Of a DNA stretch of 64,000 nucleotides, positions 11,421 to 22,239 are shown in pieces. The stretch is from positions 53,299,841-53,363,840 of the forward strand of contig OZ024890.1 in NCBI GenBank assembly GCA_964017195.1, written 5' to 3'. The translations under genes were made by a program, and so were the position numbers. This DNA comes from Siderastrea radians. Taxonomy: Eukaryota; Cnidaria; Anthozoa; Scleractinia; Rhizangiidae. A model generated the notes under the pieces. It made no database searches, was not told where the DNA came from, and saw nothing but the letters and a program-made list of their open reading frames with translations. Each line of letters opens with the position of its first letter. The stretch's first letter is position 1.

Positions 11421-14400
11421 GTAACTTTATTAATTTGTCATTTCTTTAAGCTAGCCTAATTGGGGACACTTACTTATTAAAATATAAAATTAAAATCCTA
11501 AATTACAATTGTAATTAATTAATTAGATGCAGATATTAATAAGTTACAATAAGATGCAATTACTATCTGAGAACTATTTAGTTTACATGCAATCTAATTT
11601 AATATTAATTACAACACTTGGGGCAGTTTCTTTTACATATGTCATCTTCGACCAGACTGGTAATATCGTTCTTCCGTTAGAGTGCCGTTAGAGTTGGTTA
11701 TTCTCTGTCGCTGGGGCCAAGTTAGACAGTAGACGTGGTCCGAAATATCTTAAGGAGTGTTTTCCATATTTGGCAGTGTTAAATCAATTAAGACCATGAG
11801 AGTCCAACAGAAAGACGTACTGTACATGACTGCTAAATGGAAAGCGGCGATCAGGATAAAATGTGGAAGTGCAAAAAAATACAACAAGAAATAGACAGTT
11901 ATCCCCTACTTTTGTTCTACTAAGACATTGTTCAGGACACACTGTAAAAAGTACAACTTGAGCCAACATTTTCTAATTTACAGTAACAAATCAATTAAAG
12001 CAATGTTGAAGACCAGTTTATGTTCCTTGTTCTTTTATGAATTAGGAAGCATTTCACACACAACGCTCGCAAGCTCCACATAGTGTGTTACACTTTCATT
12101 CCTATTTAAATATTTGTGTATTAAGGAATGAAGGTAGTCTAGTTGAAGAGGCGATGAACCTTCTTCTTTACTAAGACAGTGGTAATTCAATTGATTTTGA
12201 TTATAGCATACGTATATTTATCATGATAAATTAGTATCAGTATTAGTTAGATTCTTTTCATCTGTATAATTGTAAGAGCACTGAGACTCTGTTTAAATTA
12301 TTATTATTAAGATTTGTTAATTTGCTGCAAAAGTACAAGATGAAGTGATTACAAATGAATTCTATTTAGTTCATCCAACAGACCAGATGATTCCATCTGA
12401 AACTCATCTCTATAGCTCCTAAGAACACCACTAGTCGCATCCTATGAAGTCTTTCTGCTCTTTGGTTATGGACTGAACTTCCAGTTGTCATGCTTCCTCT
12501 GTTTACACCATGGCACTCCAACATCTTACGGGCCACACCCACATTTTTGAGACCACGATCACTTGTAACTCTTGAGGGTATTCCGTAAGTTTGGCATGCA
12601 TTTTGAAACAGTCAAAGACTGTGCCTCAGTTTTTGTTGTTGTTTGCACCGTATAGGTATGGAGGCAGTCTGGAATACCCATCATAGCCTATGGGTTACAA
12701 ACCACCAGCGTATCATCTTGTGTTTACCATCAATATGCCATAGGGCATTTGGACATCGCACATTGTATTTTCGTCAACAAAAAGTTCTTCTCCATCGAAG
12801 TGCTGTTCCAACTGGATCCAGCTCACGCATCAATTACTTAACTTTCCATTACTGCACCTTTATTCCCCCCCTGCTATGCAGTGCACCCAGCATGCAAGTT
12901 TGCATGATTAATCTTGTAGTTCTCCGTCTCTACTGGAAGTCCAGTTCTGTTCATCATTAATTTGGAACTCTTGCCTCCTTCTGCTCAAGATTTTAGTAGA
13001 AATTCCGAGTAGTTCTGCTGTTCTTATCTTAGAAAAGTGCAACTAACAAAGAAGTTCTATTTGCCTTTAATTGGAAACTTCAAACTTTGGTTGCCTTCTC
13101 ATCTCTGCAGTTTCTCTCACTTTGGTGGCAAAACATCACGCGGATTTTAATTAAGTCTCCTACCGTTTTCTTTAAGTAAACTCGGACTCTTTTCAGGCAG
13201 GTGAACAACTCATCCATATTGCTATGAAAGTTTTCCATTTCCAAATCATGCTCTGAAAGAAGCAATAGTTCTGCCGCTCTCTCTTTTAAAATGAAAACAA
13301 TCCCAGTCTCTGCAAGCCTTTCGTGAAACTTTCAATGGGTACGAACGGAGAAATATATTGTTCTGCTTCTTCAAGTAGCGCTTTTGTCCATTGACAAAAA
13401 TATTAGTCAGGTCTATTCTCGGAGCCTGCTATACTGCATAGAGCCGCCATTTTTTGCTTCTGCAAAAAATGGCCAAGAGAGGCCTGGGGGCTATTTTGGA
13501 AAAAACCGGCGCACGGTGCATCATACCATATGGTATGTAAAGTTGACCATACTGTATGAGAACGCAATAAACTTTTTTGTAAACATAGCATATGTAGTTG
13601 GAATTTGGCGAGAAAAAATAGCAATGAGAATACTCAATGTAAAGTTTAGCAGGTAAATTTGAAGTTGAGCATATATTTAAAACGTTTGTAATAATGTCCA
13701 GTATGGCGCCCCATAAAGCCACACACATTAGTTTCCGTCCACTTGAGGCCATTTGTAACAAAACTTGGTCGTCATTTTTAGGCTTTCATTAATGCAAGTG
13801 TGTTTTTAGGCTTTTAAAAGTGATACCAAGAAATATATGCCTTGAGTTAATTGTCCTTTTAAGACAAATAAGAGAGTTAAGTTTCTGTTTTATTTGTAAA
13901 TGTTGCAGATGAAGAGAGAAAGAAAACAAGAGGTGGCAGAAAGAAACGTAAAAGGTCACTCCGTCGTCATGACAACAGTGACCTGCAACGTAGAAACAGT
14001 AGATTCAATTACAATAATGGAGAATCTGGGAATAAGAAGCTGTTTATGCCTCTTAAGGTCACTGCAGACGATTCTGAAAAAGCTGTTGCTAGAGAAATAG
14101 CAGACAAATTGAATGAAGTAAGTTAACTTTACAATTGTCTCCCTTGCTCAAACTACTCAACATGAAACAGTTATTAACTTCACCTTACAACCTCTCTATC
14201 ACTGCCACTTATTTTTGGCCTGTAAAAATGCTCATGATGTCATTGTCTTTGCTAAGAACCCTGTTACCATGAACATGCCATTGGTATGGTAAAAAGTCCC
14301 ACAGAAAGCCAAGGAGGCCAACACGGCTGGGGCTTAACCTGGTCTCTGTAGCATAAAGCAACTGAGACTATTGCTACTCCCCCCCCCCCCCACGGATGGG

Positions 14401-15618
14401 ATACTAGTCCATCACAGGGTTACCCCCAGCAGTGTGTCAGCGGTACCCATTTTATACACCTGGGTGGAGAGAGACAATGTGGGGTAAGGTTTCTTGTCTA
14501 AGGAAACAACATGATGGCAGGGACTGGGCTTCCAACCACTGAACCTCAGGTCTGAAGTCGGCTAACCACTACACGACCTTACACCGCTGCATGCACCCCT
14601 ATGCCATTAGTATGACCATACTGTTATTTTGCTGTTAACCAGACATTTCTTAAAATGAGAGTGTGCCTCTTGGGCAAATAATTTGTGAAGGAGCAATCTT
14701 TCTGTGGAAACTATTTTTTGCCAAATCTATCGAGTCATTTAAGTCCCACCAGCCTCATCTTGTCATTTTTTTTATCTGTTGTAATTGATTTTACTAAGTA
14801 CGTTACTATATTTTATAGTTGGCGTGATATCTCTTTTGCCGACTTACAGTGTAAGCCATGTAAATGTAAATGTGGCCAGGTTATTGTCCATGGGACCCAA
14901 TATACAGAAGAAAACTAAACAGTTGGGATTAAAAAAGGTGTGTTAATTACTTAACTGCCTAAATTATTTTTTCTTTCCATAATAGTCAAAGACAATGCTC
15001 ATTGAACGGGTTGTGACTTGTATCGGTTGTGAAAAGGCAATTAAGCTCTTCAAGGATACGCAAGAAGTTGAAAGACATGGAGGCATGTGGACAAAGGAAG
15101 GGGATCGAAGGTATTTATAGCCTATATTTCTCACTATATTTTAAGGCATTTTTCTGAGCTCGACTTGGGGGCTAGTCTTACATTAACATAATTCAAGTAT
15201 TTTATTTTAACATTTACGTTTGCATATGTTTGCAGATCTGTGCATCAGGTTGACACTGTATATCTGCGTAGATTAGAATTGGCATGAAATAACACATTGT
15301 AGCACTCAGAAAAGCAGAACTCTCCTGTGGCGCTTTTACAATATTTACAAATCTATATTTACAAACAATATTTGCAAATCTGTTGTGGGTGAAGTAACCG
15401 GTCTTTGCCTTTTATTCCACAGGCGCACAAGTGGAGGAGTCTTTCTTGTGATTCTAAAACACAGATATGTCACCAAAGAACAAAGCAAGTGGATTTTTGC
15501 CCTTGAAAATGAAATTTTAAAAAAGAAAGCGAAAGAACATCAACAAAGGATGACAGAACTTCACAAGAAAGATGTGGCGGATTTGAGATTGAAATTGAAA
15601 GAAATGGACAAAGAGTAA
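8964..15618 (+). CDS. PHAX: PHAX, phosphorylated adaptor for snRNA export (4 exons, complete)
   Basis: PHAX bridges the nuclear cap-binding complex, CRM1 and capped U snRNAs for export from the nucleus. Exons: 8964-9576, 13909-14117, 14986-15110 and 15423-15618 (stop at the end). Phases 1, 0 and 2 join cleanly to give 380 residues, close to human PHAX (about 394). Exon 1 encodes an acidic Ser/Asp-rich region with the basic motif SWKRHKRARLE. Exon 2 opens with a basic run (RGGRKKRKRSLRRHD), then KVTADDSEKAVAREIADKL. Exons 3-4 form the RNA-binding GG domain, with VERHGGM at about 302-308 and RRTSGGVFLVILK from 315. The C-terminus is a charged helix ending in KEMDKE. The start is ATG in acATGGCCG; an in-frame TTG upstream is ignored. 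Intron 1 (4.3 kb) is swollen by a transposon and intron 2 by a SINE. Splice junctions need RNA support, but the identity is secure. Confidence 0.94.
10182..10347. mobile_element. 166-bp MITE in PHAX intron 1
   Basis: The ends actcaaactaagaaaacc and ggttttcttagtttgagt are exact inverted repeats of 18 bp. No coding capacity. Confidence 0.7.
11389..11765 (-). mobile_element. LINE 3' end, 5'-truncated, with (TTA)n tail
   Basis: On the minus strand the piece begins with KYGKHSLRYFGPRLLSNLAP, typical of the C-terminal tail of non-LTR reverse transcriptases. It runs into a short UTR with ttaataaagtt and ends in a (TTA)n microsatellite (11,389-11,420). The TTA tail is the expected 3' end of such an element. 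It is nested inside the inverted-repeat transposon. Confidence 0.65.
12320..13060 (-). pseudogene. Decayed integrase-core (DDE) transposase
   Basis: Reading leftward on the minus strand, a helix-turn-helix-like segment FSKIRTAELLGISTKILSRR lies near 13,030-12,975. RRYNVRCPNALWHIDGKHK (first catalytic Asp) is near 12,760. GIPSRVTSDRGLKNVGVARK (second Asp) is near 12,570, and SVHNQRAERLHR (Glu) near 12,460. In another frame, VLRSYRDEFQMESSGLLDEL follows. The order and motifs match integrase-type transposases common in cnidarian genomes. Frame changes and stops separate the pieces, so it is not functional. It probably mobilised the surrounding inverted-repeat element. Confidence 0.75.
14285..14590 (-). 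repeat. tRNA-headed SINE (family S1), uninterrupted copy
   Basis: Minus-strand copy of the family at 341-830. The head has TCGTGTAGTGGTTAGC, then a diverged B box (GGTTGGAAGCC) before CCAGTCCCTGCC. The body then runs without the insertion seen in the other copy, through a C-run near 14,380, to the left end near 14,285. It lies in PHAX intron 2. Confidence 0.75.
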
Positions 15619-16045
15619 CGAAAAAGACATTCCGAGAATGCTGACTGAAATGAAGCATATTTCATTTCGTCATAAACTGCAACGTGAAAGTTCTGAACAA
15701 TAGTGTTCTTTTGAAGAAACACATTAGGTTATCACCCACAGCTTTAAAAGATTGTACTTTCTTGTGCAGTGTAATAGTCGGTACCTCAACGACGTACCTG
15801 TCAAAAACGCGTAGATACTTGATGGGCGTGAACTTAGAGGTATGTGAAAAGTATTTCATCTGCTATACTAGGAAATGTAAAAGTGGAAAGAAATTCCTGG
15901 AGAGCTGTTGAAGAACTGTTACGTTCCACTCAAAAGAGTTGGAATTAGGTACAGTCTAAGCTTTACAAGCATGCTTTGGTATTCCACACTGCTGATATTA
16001 GCATCAGCTCGTATTGCCGTGTTAGTCTTAATTTAAATAAACCAT
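15619..16045 (+). other. Probable PHAX 3' UTR
   Basis: Non-coding stretch after the PHAX stop, containing a canonical AATAAA at 16,036-16,041. The 3' UTR assignment is inferred from that signal. Confidence 0.45.
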
Positions 16046-17670
16046 AGAAAACCGCGAAATTGTATGACTGTAATTAAAGTACTTAAACTTAACTGTGGAA
16101 TTACGCTGATTATTTTTTGCGTTCGCATTGCCTGTTTAGAGGAAAACGCATGGAAAGACAACTCATCCTTTTTTGTTCGATTTTACCGGCCGTGGAAGTC
16201 TTTTATATTTATGAAAAGAAGTAATCTCTCGTAATATTGAAAAGACTGTCTCTGATAATGTAGCCTTTGAGCAGGATCGTTTGCGGGGAAGAGAATAGCG
16301 CGAGAAAAAATGGGCGTGCAGTGCTAGGTTTAAGGAGAAAACTTGAGCTCCATCTTTTGCAATCACTGATAAAATCGATACAAGATAATTATTGACACTT
16401 ACAATAAAATTTGCAATTGGTGCCCAACCTCGTCCCCAGGGCCACCGTATTGAAAGCCAAGAAGATCCGGGGACGAGGTTGACTGGTGCCAAGCATGTAA
16501 AATAGACGCACGCTGAAGCGAACAACGAGCTACTGTACCTTTGCCTGTGATTTGGTTACACCAAAACGTTCAACTACACAACCAAAAAACCGAAACCATA
16601 GCAACCGTATGTTAACTATTCAACTAGAGCAACCTCTCCTGAGATGCATGAAGACTATCATGTCTGATTGGTCAGAAACGAACAGGAGCTAGCAAGTGAC
16701 TGAACTGGGCTGAAGGACATAGCAGTATCACGATACGGAGTGTGCGCAGAAGCGCTCAACTGTTGATAAAAGAAGTCTAACTGGGAATTATTTTTATGTA
16801 GCTTCAGCGAAGCTCATAATGGTTTGTTATCAGGTGCGTTGTCTCTGGAATTGATTATCATGTTGCGGCTAGCTAGTCACGCAAGGCGCAAAGAAATGTA
16901 CAAGTAACAAGACACATGACCTTTGCATATTACTTTAATTATCTTTATTTCGTAATACACACAAATTAATATAAGTTACATGAAGATTAAAATAACAAAA
17001 TAAAAAATGTTAATTACATATTCAACGTATACTACAAGCGAGTTACAAAAATTAACAGCACGTACAAAGCAACAATAAGTTGCTACAGACATGACGTTTT
17101 CGAAATAGACGAAGTATTGAAGCGATTTTCAGTACGAGTTCCAAAAGTAATAAACGCCTCTTGAAAGGAAATGCAGGACCATAAATTTTGCAAATAAATT
17201 CCACTGAACGCCTCAATGAACACGTCTGCCATAGTGGTGAGGAAAATATGCCGGGAAGAAGGTGCCTTAGAGAAAATGACAGGACTTTTGTTGTCTGCTT
17301 CAAGTGAGACGTTCGATCGACCTTACGCAAGTAAAGGAATCTAAGCTCCAGATCCGTGGAGTTTCTGTTTAATTGTGTTTCAGTTCGAATTCGCTGTTTC
17401 AGAAAGCGTGAGAACAAAACGCTGCTTGATTTAGTGAAATTTAAACCTTGACAAAAGCGGGCAATTCTATAGAGTTTTTGTGGTGTATAAATATCTGACA
17501 TTACAATTTTCTATCAATATTTTCAATTACCATGGAAACTGAACAGTATTTAGCTGCATATGCTTGACAGAACGAACTAAACTAGGATGTCGGCCTGCGT
17601 CTATGTTCTATGTTGGTCTCTAGGCAATACTGAATGCAAAATTAATTTGATAACACAAACACTGCAGGAG
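16046..17670. other. Intergenic, no recognised gene
   Basis: Contains a 57-bp hairpin at 16,425-16,481 (ends caacctcgtcccc / ggggacgaggttg). A 149-codon minus-strand ORF at 17,501-17,052 (start MSDIYTPQKLYRIARF) is Leu/Arg-rich, shows no domain I recognise and has no flanking exon signals. I see nothing else. Confidence 0.4.
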
Positions 17671-18179
17671 TAGCCTGTTCCAGGCTCCGAGATAGTGGGG
17701 AAAGCGTGAATTGAGAAAAAGAGCGCGAAAAAAAAGCGAAGGGGCTGGGGAGAGACAAGGTTTACGTACATGTAAACACCAGCAGTTCCTTGTTTTTCAC
17801 CACATCGAGCAAGGAAATTCGAGCAACCTTTGTTCCAATACATGTTAGAATTTTGTTTTCGCAAAATCTGAAAATCAGACGTGCTGGAAGGCATGAATAT
17901 TTCCTCGCGTTCGCATGGCGAGATTGCGCGAAAACTCGCGCGAGAAATTTGAGAACGATCCCAACAAATTGACATTTCGACAGTTTGACAGCCGAAATCT
18001 AATTATCTAAAACCTTGCTAAAAGTGGGCGGAAGAGTGTCCTTAAAAAAATGCTTACAGGCTCTCTCCCTTCCCTTTCCCGCCGACGCCCCCATTTTTCC
18101 AGATCCCGCGCGTCTTATTTTCGCGTTCCCTTTCTAATTTTCATGCCGTCCTAACTATCTGAGAGCCTGGAACAGGCTA
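17671..18179. mobile_element. 509-bp MITE with 9-bp target duplication
   Basis: Begins tagcctgttccaggctc and ends gagcctggaacaggcta, with similarity continuing inward to about 26 bp. Both sides are flanked by the identical direct repeat CTGCAGGAG (17,662-17,670 and 18,180-18,188). A 9-bp duplication is typical of Mutator-like elements. No transposase ORF. Confidence 0.85.
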
Positions 18180-18309
18180 CTGCAGGAGTACTTTGGAGAT
18201 CCAGAAAAATGTATAGAAATAATTTCGCCAGGGCAAACACATAGCATAGGGCGCCGTTTGTAAATTTATTATTTAACATAAATTGTGTACCTTTTTTCAA
18301 TTATGGGCA

Positions 18310-20372
18310 CAGTTTGAAAGTGGTTATTTGAAATAACCAATTTCTCGTCATTTGCTTAGAGTGGTTATTTCATGTAACCGATTTCTTTCCCTTTGCTGAA
18401 AAGTGGTTATTTGATATAACCATTTTCTTGCCATTTGCCGTAAAATGGTTATTTGAAAGAACCAGTTTTCGGAAATGTGGTTATTTGATATAACCATCTT
18501 CTATGGCGGGCCATCGCTGTCAAAAGCAGATATCATGATATCATGAATGATATCATGATATCTGCCTAATATCATGATATCGTGATATCAGGATATGATG
18601 ACGGCAGGATATATGGCGGGCCATCGCTGTCATAAGTAGATATCATGATATCATGAATGATATCATGATATCTGCCTAATATCATGATATCATGACGTTA
18701 GGATATCGCTACGATAAGATTTCGTTCAATTCGCAAACCATTTAGCAAATGTATTGTTATCAGTGTTATTTTTAATGTCTGACTTTTGAAATTACCACGC
18801 TGAGTTGACGTTAACTACGGCCATCAGTAATCGGAAAAAAAGCGTGTGTCATTTTTACTTCTGCGAACCGTGACTTTGTCCGCGTGCTGGGTGTGCTTCA
18901 AGATGACCTTGAGGCCTGTACATGCGTTAATCGTTTTCTTGGGATGGACAGTTGTGCTCTGGAAAGATCAATACTGTATGGGCTAGCCTTGCTAAGTGTG
19001 TGGTTGTACTCATGGAACCAGATACCCGGTCTCCAGTGAGCACGTGCCTTAGCTGGTTTTTTTGCCTGATTCTTGGTAGCTGTTTTATCAATAGCAAGGG
19101 GGGAAACCGGAAAGTCTAAAGTTATGGATGGCACGTTTTTGAAAAGCTATTTCTGCAGACTGAAGAATGTTTTTTTTGCAAACTTTTAAAATAGGCCAGC
19201 CACGCAATAGGTAGTGTATGACTTAAGCTTAACGCTCGTTACCCCCAGTTGTCCCACGCCGTGTAACGGCTGTGTAGCTAGTCTGCTGACAAATTATATC
19301 CAACGGCTATCCACGGCAAATAATCTATACGAAACCATAACTTTCCTTCTTTTATTTGCCGTAGAATTCCGGGAATAACGCGACCCCTCCCCTAGAGAGA
19401 AACGCCTACCCTAAAGTAACGTTAATGCATGTGTAGAGACCTTGGGATGAAACCCTCCCAAAAGTAATGGCCACCCGAAAATATGGGATCTAATGATCTG
19501 AGGGAAACCTAAGCTTTGAAAGGAAGGTATGTTCCCTCAAGACCAGCCCCTATATTGTCAGTTGACTGTGGTGATACGATACTTGGAACTACTGTTTTTT
19601 TACTTTTTTTTTTCCTTGGGACGGGTAGGTTAAAGGAGTGGAGGGGGAAGGGTTTGCATGCGAGTTACGCTTTGGTTCTTTTTTTTCTCCGATGGTGGGT
19701 GTCATTTTGATCTTCAACTCTCGTCAACATTTCAGATCAAAGCGAAAAAAAAAACGTATGTCCTATTTGTAGCAATTGTACTCACTCCCACAAAATACAC
19801 CGACTCGTCATGGTATTTTTCAACATTATTCTTACTAATTTTACCGCGTATCATGGTATTTTCTCGAGTTAAGTCTTTTTTTAACTACTGGGCTGAACTC
19901 TTCTATGGAACTACGAGGGGAAGCTCCAGAATTACACGAACAAAAAATCAACGCTGTAAAACTGTTAAAGTAACACGATTTGGGACATGCTGTTGGTTGT
20001 GGGTAGATTTATTTCATGAACAGGCTGTAAAGTCAGACATTAAAAATAACACTGATAACAAAGCATTTGTAAAATGGTTAACTATGACAATACATTTGCT
20101 AAATGGTTTACGAATTAAACGAGATCCGCTTATCGTAGTGATATCCTAACGTCATGATATCATGATATCGCGATATGCATGATATCATGATATCTACTTT
20201 TGACAGCTATGGACCGCCATACCGCCATAATCTTCTTGCCATTTGCCGTAAAATGGTTATTTGAAATAACCAGTTTTCGAAAATGTGGTTACTTGATATA
20301 ACCATTTTCTTGCCATTTGCCGTAAAATGGTTATTTGAAATAACCAGTTTTCAAAAATGTGGTTATTTGATA
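18310..20372. mobile_element. 2.1-kb foldback element with palindrome arrays
   Basis: Left arm about 18,310-18,790, right arm about 20,020-20,372, mutually inverted. The outer part of each arm holds several copies of tggttatttgatataacca-like palindromes. Inside these is a block rich in atatcatgatat / gatatcatgatatc palindromes. The left arm contains that block twice (near 18,520-18,600 and 18,610-18,710) around a ggcgggccatcgctgtca motif. The innermost part of the arms (cattaaaaataacactgata) is also inverted. The 1.2-kb middle has short ORFs that I cannot recognise. Confidence 0.75.
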
Positions 20373-21000
20373 TGTAGAAGATATTACATGGTCATCCGCA
20401 GATACGATGAAATACCAGCATAACGATTTCTTGGACTAATCTTTTAATTGCTGAATTCATCTTATAAAATATAGATCTTACGCACATTCGACTTATGGCC
20501 GAAAAATAGAGAAAATAAGTAGCGTGTATATGTATTCTGAACATTATAGCAATAAGGCATATAAATTTCATAAAAATGATGCTGTGATGCTCTTTTCCTA
20601 TTGGCATGGGCTCCTACTGAGACTGAAGTAGCCAAGACAAACGTAATACCTTCACGTGTGAAAGATAAAAGTCCTGTCTTCACTGGATACGAAATTTTCG
20701 TCAATGGAAAAATCCTTGTATTTCATCGGTAATTTTAATAAAACCATTTTCGTGCCGTTTGCCGACGCGAACGCGCCGGGCGTGGGGGAAAAAGGCGGGA
20801 AGGCCTGAATACCAAGTCCTAAGAAGAAACGAAGCAAAACGGCGGATCGAGATCGAGACAATCTATCGAGGACTCTCGTGGAGGCGGTTTCCCGTGCTAT
20901 AAGCAGTGCTTTGGGTTCATCTCAACAACAGGTATGCCTCAGGGGAGGGAAAGTTTAAGCCTTTTGTAATTTCAGTGTGAGTTGCGATGATTATTCTTTC
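20373..21000. other. Intergenic, GC-rich segment without assigned gene
   Basis: A plus-strand reading of 20,816-20,931 is open and basic, then Ser/Ala-rich (PKKKRSKTADRDRDNL), and ends at CAG followed by GTATGC, a possible donor. No start or partner exon was found, so it may be an exon remnant. Otherwise I see nothing here. Confidence 0.25.
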
Positions 21001-21257
21001 AGATATCTGACAACAGCACTTCTTTAATGGCAATTTAGGAAAAACGCTTGCAAGCAAATTATGACGGGCTTTTCTTTACTTCTGATTGGCTGAGAACCAA
21101 GTCGCACGAAATTCTTTAACCAATCACATAGCGTAGTGAAGCAACACCGCAAAGCAAACGCACATAACTCAACTCGACAGTCAATTGAAAACCGCTCTAT
21201 ATATCCACTCTGTTCTCTGCTATGCGACTCTCAGGTACCGTATTCACTTTGTCCTAG

Positions 21258-22196
21258 CTACTTCGTGCCGCATGTAAAGCAATGCAAGAGATATCTCTTG
21301 TATTCCTTGCGGAACTCACTCAAGAGCCCTTGAACGATCGGATTTACACACGCGTGAAGGCAATCGAGAATATCTGAGAATTTAAAGATCGCTTTTGCGA
21401 CTTCTAACCCCTGTTTGCCTCCAAAGTCTAGAAAAAGCCAAGCGATTTGACCAGGAAGCAAACAAATAGTGAACAAGATCACAATCAATGCAAGCGTCTT
21501 GATGGCTTGCATGTTCTCTTTCCTTCTCTTCTGTTCCTTTTTCTTCTTCACTTCCGATAAAGAGCTCTGAAGGGCTGTAGAGCGCCATAGGTAGATCCCA
21601 ACTCTAATATATGCCACAGAGATGATAAACAACGGTAACAAAAACTGCAGTATAGAGAGAGCGAGTGTGTAGGCTTTACGGTGATTCAAGGAAGGCCAGT
21701 TCTCGTAGCAGACTCCGTCTTCAACTTTTGCAACGATTGATAGCGGTAGCATTATCATGAAGGAGGAAATCCAGATAATGGCGATCCAAATGTTAGCACT
21801 GCGCTTCCTCATCCGGATCTTGAAAGGGTTTGTGATGTACTTGCAGCGAACAACAGCCATAGAAGTGATTGTGAAGATGCTTACGAAATAGACGATTGTC
21901 AGCAGAGGTTGAATTAGTCGACAGTAATACAAGGTTTTATGAATCCCCTTCATGTGCTCGTAGATGAATATCGGCCTGGGAAATACGACATAGCTGAAAT
22001 CAGAGATTCCAAGATTCAAGATAAAAAGATCGTAAACCGATTTTTTGTGCCTCTTGCCCGCCATCACGGCAATAACCAGACTATTACCGCAAAAGCCGAT
22101 AACAAGAGTAAAGATGTAGAAGCCAAATTTAACATTTCTTTCCGTTGCACTCGGTAGCGCGACGTCGGTGTTGTTCGACATGGTGTTGTTCAACAT
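21258..22196 (-). CDS. Class A (rhodopsin-family) GPCR, copy 1
   Basis: Single coding exon, 312 residues, seven predicted membrane helices. GNSLVI (N38) is in TM1 and GISDF (D66) in TM2. A Cys at 92 pairs with the loop Cys in VCYENWP. TM6 has CLLPGQIAW and TM7 has NPIVQ. The CxxxWP loop resembles neuropeptide-receptor families; the ligand is unknown. Two family hallmarks are altered: the DRY position reads VRC, and NPxxY reads NPIVQ. This copy alone has Arg74 in TM2 (VVFPRPIF) where its relatives have Met, which may hurt folding. The start is ATG 22,196 (MLNNTM); an in-frame TTG upstream is not used. N-glycosylation sites are N3 and N8. A splice acceptor (ttcgtttgcag) about 45 bp upstream suggests a 5' UTR intron. 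About 210 bp of 5' leader present in the other copies is missing. Confidence 0.85.
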   Translation of the reverse strand: MLNNTMSNNTDVALPSATERNVKFGFYIFTLVIGFCGNSLVIAVMAGKRHKKSVYDLFILNLGISDFSYVVFPRPIFIYEHMKGIHKTLYYCRLIQPLLTIVYFVSIFTITSMAVVRCKYITNPFKIRMRKRSANIWIAIIWISSFMIMLPLSIVAKVEDGVCYENWPSLNHRKAYTLALSILQFLLPLFIISVAYIRVGIYLWRSTALQSSLSEVKKKKEQKRRKENMQAIKTLALIVILFTICLLPGQIAWLFLDFGGKQGLEVAKAIFKFSDILDCLHACVNPIVQGLLSEFRKEYKRYLLHCFTCGTK

Positions 22197-22239
22197 TTTT
22201 TCCTTAGCAAAAGGCCAGCGGTTCTTGTTCAAGCCAAAC

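Larger units (their letters stand above)
10723..13715 (-). mobile_element. 3-kb DNA transposon with long TIRs in PHAX intron 1
   Basis: The outermost bases tatggggcgccatactgg at 10,723 are the inverted complement of those ending at 13,715. The two arms match over about 250-300 bp (for example ttcaaatttacctgctaaac on both sides, once inverted). Between them lies a decayed minus-strand transposase (12,320-13,060) and a nested LINE tail (11,389-11,765). The whole element is inside PHAX intron 1, so it must be spliced out. The target duplication is unclear. Confidence 0.8.

Noticed and set aside
16163..16525. 120-codon minus-strand ORF
   Set aside because: Its central part is the 57-bp hairpin repeat; no domain and no splice support.
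17052..17501. 149-codon minus-strand ORF as a gene
   Set aside because: Leu/Arg-rich, no recognisable domain, no nearby exons or promoter signal; noted as intergenic content only.
17601..17975. 124-codon minus-strand ORF
   Set aside because: Lies mostly inside the 509-bp MITE.
19658..20149. 163-codon plus-strand ORF in the foldback element
   Set aside because: Opens without a credible start, runs into the palindromic arm and resembles no transposase motif.
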